A DNA stretch of 6,442 bases from Gammaproteobacteria bacterium (GTDB lineage: Bacteria > Pseudomonadota > Gammaproteobacteria > SZUA-229), in NCBI GenBank assembly GCA_026998145.1, contig JALTRC010000677.1:1-6442 (forward strand), written 5' to 3'. A program made the position numbers and the translations under genes. Below are positions 1 through 5,272 of the stretch, piece after piece. How positions within the stretch are numbered: position 1 is the stretch's first letter; each line of letters opens with the position of its first letter. The notes beneath the pieces are model-generated. The model was not told the origin of the DNA. It saw only the letters and a program-made list of their open reading frames with translations, and ran no database searches.

Positions 1-62
1 AGAACCAGGCTGACGGCATCCAGTTTGAACTCTTTTGTATATTGTCTTCTTTTCTCTGTCAT
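1..62 (-). CDS. IS3-family transposase OrfA, N-terminal fragment cut by the window edge
   Basis: Reading the minus strand from ATG at 62-60 gives MTEKRRQYTKEFKLDAVSLV, then the window ends after 20 codons. The run RRQYTKEFKLDAV is the typical opening of the helix-turn-helix OrfA (HTH_Tnp_1 type) of IS3-family transposons. OrfA recognises the element's ends and is normally joined to OrfB, the DDE catalytic part, by programmed -1 frameshifting. A strong Shine-Dalgarno sequence, GAGGTG, lies at 73-68 with five A residues before the ATG, which supports this start. Whether the rest of the gene is intact cannot be judged. It is divergent from proA and has no functional link to the neighbouring housekeeping genes. 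Confidence 0.85.
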   Translation of the reverse strand, partial: MTEKRRQYTKEFKLDAVSLV

Positions 63-72
63 TTTTTCACCT

Positions 73-98
73 CAGTTAAGTCAAATTATGCTTAACTG
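73..98 (-). repeat. 8-bp inverted repeat around the transposase promoter -10
   Basis: CAGTTAAG at 73-80 and CTTAACTG at 91-98 are perfect reverse complements separated by 10 nt, and the predicted -10 box lies in that spacer. The arm nearer the gene touches the first base of the GAGGTG ribosome binding site. It could be a transposase or regulator binding site, or an RNA hairpin that forms only in transcripts entering the IS from outside, because the promoter's own transcript would begin inside the repeat. Such hairpins that block read-through expression are known for IS10 and IS50. Applying that mechanism here is inference. Confidence 0.5.
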
Positions 99-113
99 GG
101 GTGTACAAAACAA
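85..113 (-). promoter_or_regulatory. Putative sigma70 promoter of the IS transposase gene
   Basis: On the minus strand a -35-like TTGTTT (113-108) is followed after exactly 17 bp by a -10-like CATAAT (90-85). Transcription would begin near base 78, about 16 nt before the orfA ATG, and would include the GAGGTG ribosome binding site. Four of six bases match the -35 consensus and five of six match the -10, with ideal spacing. This is a sequence-based prediction only. Confidence 0.55.
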
Positions 114-126
114 TTAGACCACTTCA

Positions 127-164
127 ACTAACGACTAACGACTAACGACTAACGACTAACGACT
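127..164. repeat. Tandem array of the 7-bp unit ACTAACG, 5.4 copies
   Basis: Five perfect head-to-tail copies of ACTAACG occupy 127-161, followed by a partial ACT to 164. The array begins at the base after the inferred IS end and finishes 57 nt before the proA start. Because 7 is not a multiple of 3, the array places TAA in all three + frames and TAG in all three - frames. No coding or protein-binding role is evident. The rest of the leader (165-221) shows no convincing promoter or terminator. Confidence 0.95.
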
Positions 165-221
165 TCCCGCACACACCCAAAACCGGTATCATTAACCGCT
201 TTATTCCAGACCTGAAACACC

Positions 222-1481
222 ATGACCGATATCCAAGCCTATATGCAATCTCTGGGTGAAAATGCCCGTGCCGCTGCCGAGCAAATGTCCCTGGCTGATG
301 TACACAGCAAGAATGAAGCCTTGCTGGCCATTGCCGATGCCATTGATGCGGGTGCTGACACCATCAAGGCGGAAAATGCCAAAGACCTGCAGGCAGGCCG
401 TGAAAAAGGTCTGGATGCGGCTTTGCTGGATCGTCTGGAATTAAACGATGATCGCATTGCCGGCATGTCGGAAGGCCTGCGGCAGATTGCCCGCCTGCCG
501 GATCCGGTGGGGGATATTACCGATCTGGCCTTTCGTCCCAGCGGTATTCAGATTGGTAAAATGCGTGTGCCCCTTGGAGTTATCGGCATTATTTATGAAT
601 CCCGCCCCAATGTAACGGCGGATGCGGCCGGCCTGTGTCTGAAGTCGGGCAATGCGACGATTTTGCGTGGTGGCTCGGAAGCCATTCATTCCAATCAGGC
701 AGTGGCCGCCTGTATTCGTGATGGTCTGACCGCTGCCGGCCTGCCGGCCAATGCAGTGCAGGTGGTGGAAACCACCGATCGTGCTGCGGTGGGTGAGCTG
801 ATCTGTGCCAAACAATATGTGGATGTGATTATTCCCCGCGGTGGCAAGAGCCTGATTGAGCGCATCAGCAATGAAGCCACTGTGCCGGTCATCAAGCATC
901 TGGATGGTATCTGCCATGTGTATATCGATGACCGGGCCGATAAAGCCAAAGCCTGTGATATTGCCATTAATGCCAAAACCCACCGCTATGGGGTCTGCAA
1001 TGCCATGGAAACCCTGCTGGTGAATAAAGCCGTGGCAGCGGATATTTTGCCTGAGCTGGCAAAGGCGTTTATCGCCAAAGGGGTGGAACTGCGGGGTTGC
1101 GAGCAAACATGCGCCTTGATTGACGATTGTGTGGCAGCCACCGATGAAGACTGGGATACGGAATATCTGGCGCCGATTCTGTCCATTAAAATTGTCGATG
1201 ACATGATGCAGGCCATTGCGCATATCAATCATCACGGCTCCCACCATACGGATACCATTGTTACCGAGGATTACAGCAAAGTACGCCAGTTTTTGCGGGC
1301 AGTGGATTCCAGCTCGGTGATGGTGAATGCCTCCACCCGCTTTGCGGATGGCTTTGAATATGGACTGGGGGCGGAAATCGGTATCAGCACCGACAAGCTC
1401 CATGCCCGTGGCCCGGTGGGGCTGGAAGGTCTGACCAGCCAGAAGTACATCGTACTGGGTGATGGACAGATTCGTGAATAA
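222..1481 (+). CDS. proA: Gamma-glutamyl phosphate reductase (glutamate-5-semialdehyde dehydrogenase)
   Basis: This 419-residue cytoplasmic enzyme reduces gamma-glutamyl phosphate with NADPH to glutamate-5-semialdehyde, the second step of proline synthesis from glutamate. The length matches the family (417 in E. coli). Recognisable segments are KMRVPLGVIGIIYESRPNVT, LRGGSEAIHSNQA, VIKHLDGICHVYID and the catalytic-cysteine region GVCNAMETLLVN, with the nucleophile at Cys259. The C-terminal part has VNASTRFADGFEYGLGAEIG and STDKLHARGPVGLEGLT. ATG 222 is chosen because the N-terminus (MTDIQAYMQSLG) lines up with remembered Pseudomonas ProA; ATG 243 is a possible alternative. No clear Shine-Dalgarno precedes either. 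proB is not adjacent, unlike in E. coli, so gamma-glutamyl kinase must be encoded elsewhere. The stop is 3 nt before nadD, suggesting one transcript. The IS and the 7-bp array lie just upstream, so the native promoter may have been altered or displaced. Confidence 0.97.
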   Translation: MTDIQAYMQSLGENARAAAEQMSLADVHSKNEALLAIADAIDAGADTIKAENAKDLQAGREKGLDAALLDRLELNDDRIAGMSEGLRQIARLPDPVGDITDLAFRPSGIQIGKMRVPLGVIGIIYESRPNVTADAAGLCLKSGNATILRGGSEAIHSNQAVAACIRDGLTAAGLPANAVQVVETTDRAAVGELICAKQYVDVIIPRGGKSLIERISNEATVPVIKHLDGICHVYIDDRADKAKACDIAINAKTHRYGVCNAMETLLVNKAVAADILPELAKAFIAKGVELRGCEQTCALIDDCVAATDEDWDTEYLAPILSIKIVDDMMQAIAHINHHGSHHTDTIVTEDYSKVRQFLRAVDSSSVMVNASTRFADGFEYGLGAEIGISTDKLHARGPVGLEGLTSQKYIVLGDGQIRE

Positions 1482-1484
1482 ACC

Positions 1485-2114
1485 ATGGGCCGCCTGATCG
1501 GCATACTGGGCGGCACCTTCGATCCCATCCACTATGGTCACCTGCGCCCGGCCTATGAAGTCATGCAGGCGGCAATGCTGGATGAAGTCCGCTTTATTCC
1601 CAATAAACAGCCACCCCATCGGGATGCTCCGCTTCTGGACGGTGAGCTGCGCTGTGAATGTATCGAAATGGCCATTGCCCATGTGCCCCGATTTATACTG
1701 GATCGCCGTGAAATTGAGCGGGATGGTGCCTCCTATATGGTGGACACCCTGGCCAGCCTGGCGGCGGATTTTCCCGGGGATCAGCTGTGTTTGATAATGG
1801 GGATGGATGCTTTTGGGGGGCTTCAAAGCTGGCACCGCTGGCAACAGATACTGGAACTTTGCCAGCTGGTGGTTACCACGCGGCCGGGTACCCGCTTGCA
1901 GGATCTGTCGCTGGATGATGATTTACAGGCGCGGATTATCCATGATCCGGCGGCCCTGAAACAGGGTAAAAATGGCCGTATTCTGTTACAATCCGTCACC
2001 CAGCTGGACATTTCCGCCAGTCAGATTCGCCAGTCCCTGAAAAGGGGTGAAGGCACATATTTTTTACTACCGGACACCATTAGAGAGAAACTCGAAAAGA
2101 CCTATGCAATTTGA
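1485..2114 (+). CDS. nadD: Nicotinate-nucleotide adenylyltransferase
   Basis: This cytoplasmic protein of 209 residues transfers the adenylyl group of ATP to nicotinate mononucleotide, giving deamido-NAD, the penultimate step of NAD synthesis. The N-terminus has the nucleotidyltransferase signature GGTFDPIHYGHL (residues 9-20), in which HYGH (16-19) is the ATP-binding HxGH motif. PPHR (43-46), GMDAF with the SWHRW segment, and the C-terminal DISASQIR (175-182, the ISxxxIR motif) complete a standard NadD. Length is normal (213 in E. coli). The ATG lies 3 nt after the proA stop and lacks a clear Shine-Dalgarno sequence, so translation probably depends on ribosomes finishing proA. The 3' end overlaps rsfS by 11 nt. 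Order proA-nadD-rsfS is also found in Pseudomonas. Confidence 0.97.
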   Translation: MGRLIGILGGTFDPIHYGHLRPAYEVMQAAMLDEVRFIPNKQPPHRDAPLLDGELRCECIEMAIAHVPRFILDRREIERDGASYMVDTLASLAADFPGDQLCLIMGMDAFGGLQSWHRWQQILELCQLVVTTRPGTRLQDLSLDDDLQARIIHDPAALKQGKNGRILLQSVTQLDISASQIRQSLKRGEGTYFLLPDTIREKLEKTYAI

Positions 2115-2451
2115 ACAACTGAAAAAGCTGGCACTGGATGCCATAGAAGAACTGAAAGGTGAAGATGTGGTGGTGCTGGATGTAAAAGACAAAACCAGCG
2201 TAATGGATCTGATGATCGTGGCCAGCGGTACCTCATCCCAGCATGTGAAGTCTATTGCCAGTAATATTTATACGGAAGCTAAAAAAGCCGGTGTATCAGT
2301 ACTGGGCCAGGAAGGTGAAGAGCAGGGTGAATGGGTACTGGTGGATTTAGGGGATATCGTGATTCATGTGATGCAGCCCCATATTCGTGAACATTATGAT
2401 CTGGAAAAGCTCTGGAGCTTTAGCGAAGAACAGAAATCCCATTCGGGATAA
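2104..2451 (+). CDS. rsfS: Ribosomal silencing factor RsfS
   Basis: The 115-residue product belongs to the RsfS/YbeB (Iojap-related) family. It binds protein L14 on the large ribosomal subunit and blocks joining with the small subunit, lowering translation in starvation or stationary phase. Family segments visible are DVVVLDVKDKTSVMDLMIVA, SGTSSQHVKSIA, GEEQGEWVLVDLGDIVIHVM and HYDLEKLWS, the last at the usual C-terminus (E. coli 105 residues); here about ten residues follow. The start is set at ATG 2104 (MQFEQLKKLALDAI), inside the end of nadD in another frame, giving an 11-nt overlap. An in-frame ATG at 2047 would add 19 residues that only reflect out-of-frame nadD sequence. GAAAAGA just upstream is a weak binding site, so coupling to nadD is likely. 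Confidence 0.96.
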   Translation: MQFEQLKKLALDAIEELKGEDVVVLDVKDKTSVMDLMIVASGTSSQHVKSIASNIYTEAKKAGVSVLGQEGEEQGEWVLVDLGDIVIHVMQPHIREHYDLEKLWSFSEEQKSHSG

Positions 2452-2515
2452 CATTCACCGGCATAAGGGCATTATGAGCCAGTCGTGTATTCCCTAAGCC
2501 GCGTGAAGCCATAAT

Positions 2516-2986
2516 ATGAAAATCAATCTTATTGCCATTGGCCAGAAAATGCCCGCCTGGGTTGAGCAGGGCTATCAGGAATATGCCCAGCGAATGCCTG
2601 CCGAGGCCCGGCTGGTGCTAAAGGATCTGGCGCCGGGCAAGCGGGGCAAAAATGCGGATATTCCCCGTATTTTGCAGGATGAGTGTCAGCGTATTCAGGC
2701 TGCCATCCCCAAAAATAATCGTATTGTCGTGCTGGATGTTAAGGGCAAGCCCTGGAGCACTGAGCAGCTGTCGGCCCGTCTGGGTGACTGGATGCAGTCG
2801 GGTCAGGATGTCTCCCTGCTGGTGGGCGGGCCGGAAGGCCTGTCGCAGCCCTGCCGGGCGCTGGCCGATGAACGCTGGTCTTTATCCCCCTTAACTTTTC
2901 CCCATCCGTTAGTGCGCATTATTCTGGCAGAGCAGATTTATCGTGCCTGGTCGTTATTGCGAAATCACCCTTACCACCGTGGTTGA
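2516..2986 (+). CDS. rlmH: 23S rRNA (pseudouridine1915-N3)-methyltransferase
   Basis: RlmH is a small SPOUT-class methyltransferase that uses S-adenosylmethionine to methylate pseudouridine 1915 of 23S rRNA (helix 69) on the assembled 70S ribosome. The 156-residue length matches E. coli (155). Features seen are the opening MKINLIAIGQKMPAWVEQGY, the AGKRGKNADIPRIL-like segment, the knot/SAM-binding loop VGGPEGLS with GGPEG at 104-108, LTFPHPLVRIILAEQIYRAW, and the conserved end NHPYHRG. It lies 64 nt after rsfS; this gap contains no convincing hairpin or promoter. GTGAAG seven bases before the ATG is a modest ribosome binding site. Neighbouring rsfS and rlmH are a very common pair in bacteria. 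The stop is 1 nt before the maf ATG. Confidence 0.97.
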   Translation: MKINLIAIGQKMPAWVEQGYQEYAQRMPAEARLVLKDLAPGKRGKNADIPRILQDECQRIQAAIPKNNRIVVLDVKGKPWSTEQLSARLGDWMQSGQDVSLLVGGPEGLSQPCRALADERWSLSPLTFPHPLVRIILAEQIYRAWSLLRNHPYHRG

Positions 2987-2987
2987 T

Positions 2988-3578
2988 ATGTATAAAAACC
3001 CGCAGATTATTCTCGCCTCCGCTTCCCCACGTCGCAGTGAATTATTACAGCAGCTTGGCATTGCCCATGAGGTGCTGCCGGTGGATATTGATGAAAGTCA
3101 TCGGCTGGATGAATCCCCTGAGGCGCTTGTGCAGCGGCTGGCACTGGAAAAAGCCTATGCCGGAATGCAGCGCAGCGGAACCCGTCTGCCGGTTTTAGGC
3201 TCTGACACCATCGTAGTGATTCATGATCGCATATTGGGGAAACCGAAAAACAGGGCCGATGGTCTGGCTATATTGCATGCATTGTCGGGTCATACCCATC
3301 AGGTGCTCAGCGCGGTTGCACTGGTGAATGATGAGCGTTCAGAAGTTGCATTAAATATCAGCCGGGTGAGTTTTTGCGACTTAACAGATGAACAGATTCT
3401 GGCATACTGGAATACGGGCGAGCCGGCGGATAAGGCGGGTGGATACGGCATACAGGGTATAGGGGCGCAGTTTATCAAACATCTGGATGGCAGCTATTCC
3501 GGCGTAATGGGGCTACCCTTAATGGAAACGGCGCAATTATTGAATCGCTTTGGTGTGGCGACTTTACAAAGGCCTTGA
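2988..3578 (+). CDS. maf: Maf family nucleoside triphosphate pyrophosphatase, YhdE type (dTTP/UTP pyrophosphatase)
   Basis: The 196-residue product hydrolyses nucleoside triphosphates to monophosphates plus pyrophosphate. E. coli YhdE acts on dTTP, UTP and modified pyrimidine nucleotides, and this protein resembles it throughout. Signatures are the nucleotide-binding SASPRR (11-16), GSDTIV with candidate catalytic Asp73, GKPK (84-87), LSGHTHQV, GEPADKAGGYGIQG (Y153-G157) and GSYSGVMGLPLMET. The specificity call (YhdE rather than YceF type) is inference from similarity and from its place before rng, as in E. coli. The start is ATG 2988, one base after the rlmH stop (TGATATG), giving MYKNPQIILASASPRR; an in-frame ATG at 2943 would lie inside rlmH and is unlikely. 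Translation is probably by reinitiation. The stop codon TGA shares its last base with a repeat unit beginning at 3578. Length equals the E. coli protein (197), so it appears intact. Confidence 0.95.
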   Translation: MYKNPQIILASASPRRSELLQQLGIAHEVLPVDIDESHRLDESPEALVQRLALEKAYAGMQRSGTRLPVLGSDTIVVIHDRILGKPKNRADGLAILHALSGHTHQVLSAVALVNDERSEVALNISRVSFCDLTDEQILAYWNTGEPADKAGGYGIQGIGAQFIKHLDGSYSGVMGLPLMETAQLLNRFGVATLQRP

Positions 3579-3608
3579 CGCGAAGACGCAAAGAACGCGA
3601 AGAACGCC
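3578..3608. repeat. Degenerate ACGCGAAG / ACGCAAAG tandem repeat after maf
   Basis: Successive 8-base units ACGCGAAG (3578-3585), ACGCAAAG (3586-3593) and ACGCGAAG (3595-3602) are followed by a partial ACGCC (3604-3608), with a single A before each of the last two. The array starts on the final base of the maf stop codon. Similar ACGCAAAGACGC-type runs recur between genes in many bacterial genomes (recollection, not searched). It does not form a hairpin and no function is assigned. Confidence 0.7.
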
Positions 3609-3619
3609 AACATTTATAT

Positions 3620-3699
3620 TTAAGGAAGCTCTGATTAATTCTGGACGAGACAGTTTGCGTTTAAAATGTGAGCTCATGAATTGATCAGAGCTTCCTTAA
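3620..3699. mobile_element. Small palindromic element, probable MITE (80 bp)
   Basis: A 22-bp arm at 3620-3641 is repeated in reverse complement at 3678-3699 with one mismatch (position 3636 against 3683). The outer 16 bp, TTAAGGAAGCTCTGAT, are perfect. The 36-nt centre (3642-3677) codes for nothing. TTAA at both edges is itself palindromic, so it may be target duplication flanking a 72-bp core that begins GGAAGCTC and ends GAGCTTCC. Size, terminal inverted repeats and a non-coding centre fit a miniature inverted-repeat transposable element moved by a full-size IS elsewhere. If transcribed from the maf side it would fold into a long hairpin upstream of rng. The parent IS family is not identified. 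Alternative: a chromosomal interspersed palindrome with an RNA-processing role. Confidence 0.65.
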
Positions 3700-3702
3700 G
3701 CC

Positions 3703-3741
3703 TCCCCCTTTAGCAAAGGGGGACTGAGGGGGATTCCTCCT
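3703..3741. repeat. C-rich/G-rich hairpin repeat upstream of rng
   Basis: TCCCCCTTT (3703-3711) and AAAGGGGGA (3715-3723) form a perfect 9-bp stem with a 3-nt AGC loop. A second G run (GAGGGGGA, 3726-3733) follows and could compete for the same C-rich arm. The pattern of a CCCCC-TTT hairpin followed by CTGAGGGGGATT recurs in intergenic DNA of many proteobacteria (recollection, not searched). There is no T tract after the stem on either strand, so a standard intrinsic terminator is not supported. It sits 4 bases after the MITE-like element and 38 bases before the rng start, in a stretch that would be the rng mRNA leader. Confidence 0.75.
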
Positions 3742-3778
3742 AAGCCCCAACAAGAATACAAGGTTATGGAAAAGCAGT

Positions 3779-5236
3779 ATGAGTAAAGAGATTTTAATCA
3801 ATGTCACCCCCCAGGAAACCCGCGTGGCGATTCTGGAAAACGGCGTGCTACAGGAAATGTATATTGAGCGCAGCCGCAGCCGCGGGCTGGTGGGTAATAT
3901 TTATAAAGGCCGGGTGTGCCGGGTGCTGCCGGGCATGGAAGCGGCCTTTGTGGAAATCGGTCTGGAGCGGGCGGCTTTTTTGCATGTGTCGGATATTGCC
4001 CCCCAGGGCAGCAATAAGGACGGGGAGCGTCCGCCCATCTCCCATCTGCTCCATGACGGGGATGATATTCTGGTGCAGGTTATCAAGGACCCCATGGGTA
4101 CCAAGGGTGCCCGCCTGACTACCCATATGAGCATCCCCTCACGCTATCTGGTATTTATGCCCAACTCCAGCAATGTGGGGGTTTCCACCCGCATTGAAGA
4201 TGACAGGGAGCGGGCACGCCTGCGGGATATGCTGATGACCCATGAGGAGATTATGGGGGATTCCGGTTATATCATTCGCACGGCTGCAGAATCGGCCACG
4301 CTGGAGTCCATGGAACAGGATATTCTCTATCTCACCAAACTGTGGGACTCGGTGAGAGAAAATGTAAAACAGACCCCCTCAGGGCAGGTGGTGCATGAAG
4401 ACCTGCCATTGTCCATGCGGGTGCTGCGTGACATGATCGATGATGATCTGGAAAAAATCCGCGTGGACTCCCGGGAAACCTGGCGGCGCATGGCGGAATT
4501 TGCATCCCGCTATATTCCGGAAATCGAACCGCTGATTGAGCATTATCCCGGCGAGCGACCCATTTTCGATTTATACGGCGTTGAAGATGAAATCCAGAAA
4601 AGTCTTGAGCGCAAGGTGCACTTGAAATCCGGTGGCTATCTGATTTTTGATCAGACCGAAGCCATGACCACAGTGGATGTGAATACAGGCGCATTCGTCG
4701 GCCACCGTAATTTAGAAGAAACCATTTTCAAAACCAATCTGGAAGCGGCCCAGGCCATTGCCCGGCAACTGCGTCTGCGTAATCTGGGCGGCATTATTAT
4801 TATCGACTTCATCGACATGAATGAAGAAGAACATCGCCGTCAGGTATTGCGGGCGCTGGAAAAGGCGCTAGAAAAAGATCATGCCCGCACCAATGTGTGC
4901 GAGGTATCATCCCTTGGCCTGGTGGAAATGACCCGCAAGCGCACCCGGGAAAGCCTGGAGCATGTGTTGTGCGAGCCTTGCCCGACCTGTAGTGGCCGGG
5001 GTTCGGTAAAAACATCCGAGACAGTCTGCTATGAAATTTTCCGGGAGATTCTGCGGGAGTCACGCCAGTTTGATGCTAAGCAGTTAATGGTGCTGGCGGC
5101 GCAGGATGTGATTGACCTGCTGGTGGATGAAGAATCCAACAGTCTGGCAGAGCTGGAAGATTTTATTGGTGTGCCCATCAAGCTACAGGCGGAAGTGCTT
5201 TATTCTCAGGAACAGTTTGACGTTGTTATTATGTAA
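3779..5236 (+). CDS. rng: Ribonuclease G
   Basis: This 485-residue endoribonuclease (E. coli 489) cleaves single-stranded, AU-rich RNA with 5'-monophosphate preference. It matures the 5' end of 16S rRNA and takes part in mRNA decay. It has the short RNase E/G architecture without the long C-terminal degradosome scaffold. An S1 RNA-binding domain starts near GNIYKGRVCRVLPGMEAAFV (39-58). The sensor/DNase I-like part carries GTKGARLTT and SRYLVFMP. The metal-binding catalytic aspartates are Asp300 in TTVDVNTGAF and Asp343 in IIIIDFIDMN, 43 residues apart as in RNase E. The Zn-link is C401-P-T-C404, and the protein ends YSQEQFDVVIM. GGAAAAG (3768-3774), 4 nt before ATG 3779, is a reasonable ribosome binding site. 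It stands 200 nt after maf, with three repeat elements between, so expression may differ from the upstream genes. yhdP follows after 36 nt. Confidence 0.97.
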   Translation: MSKEILINVTPQETRVAILENGVLQEMYIERSRSRGLVGNIYKGRVCRVLPGMEAAFVEIGLERAAFLHVSDIAPQGSNKDGERPPISHLLHDGDDILVQVIKDPMGTKGARLTTHMSIPSRYLVFMPNSSNVGVSTRIEDDRERARLRDMLMTHEEIMGDSGYIIRTAAESATLESMEQDILYLTKLWDSVRENVKQTPSGQVVHEDLPLSMRVLRDMIDDDLEKIRVDSRETWRRMAEFASRYIPEIEPLIEHYPGERPIFDLYGVEDEIQKSLERKVHLKSGGYLIFDQTEAMTTVDVNTGAFVGHRNLEETIFKTNLEAAQAIARQLRLRNLGGIIIIDFIDMNEEEHRRQVLRALEKALEKDHARTNVCEVSSLGLVEMTRKRTRESLEHVLCEPCPTCSGRGSVKTSETVCYEIFREILRESRQFDAKQLMVLAAQDVIDLLVDEESNSLAELEDFIGVPIKLQAEVLYSQEQFDVVIM

Positions 5237-5272
5237 GCGAATTTCCGATCACTCTAAAAGAACCCTGACCCT

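Larger units (their letters stand above)
1..126 (-). mobile_element. Left end of an IS3-family-like insertion sequence (partial)
   Basis: On the minus strand the segment starts with TGAAGTGGTCTAATTG at base 126 and runs into a transposase OrfA start at 62-60. The TG terminus, the short leader and an OrfA-type HTH protein starting about 65 nt inside the end are typical of IS3-family elements. The element continues beyond base 1, so the other inverted repeat, the orfB/DDE integrase part and the frameshift site cannot be seen. The outer boundary at 126 is inferred from the TG/CA terminus and from the abrupt change to the 7-base tandem array at 127. The transposase points away from proA. Family assignment is firm at the level of OrfA type; the exact IS name is not claimed. 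Confidence 0.8.

Noticed and set aside
127..164. CRISPR array
   Set aside because: The 7-bp units are directly joined with no spacers; this is a simple tandem repeat.
164..192. Promoter TTCCCG-N17-TATCAT before proA
   Set aside because: Spacing is right, but the -35 is too poor to annotate as a feature.
441..1844. 467-codon open frame on the minus strand across proA and nadD
   Set aside because: It lies antisense to two clearly recognised genes, has no recognisable domain, and its His/Gly/Ile-rich make-up is what reverse-complemented codons of these genes give.
2047..2103. Longer rsfS start at ATG 2047
   Set aside because: The extra 19 residues are out-of-frame nadD sequence and go beyond the RsfS family N-terminus; ATG 2104 fits E. 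coli RsfS.
2474..2497. Seven-residue open frame MSQSCIP in the rsfS-rlmH gap, possible leader peptide
   Set aside because: No ribosome binding site, no attenuator hairpins after it, no enriched codon type; chance is sufficient.
2943..2987. Longer maf start at ATG 2943
   Set aside because: It lies inside the conserved rlmH C-terminus, and the Maf family begins just before the SASPRR motif; ATG 2988 fits.
3703..3723. Intrinsic terminator after maf
   Set aside because: The stem is strong, but no T tract follows on either strand, and the sequence looks like an interspersed repeat.
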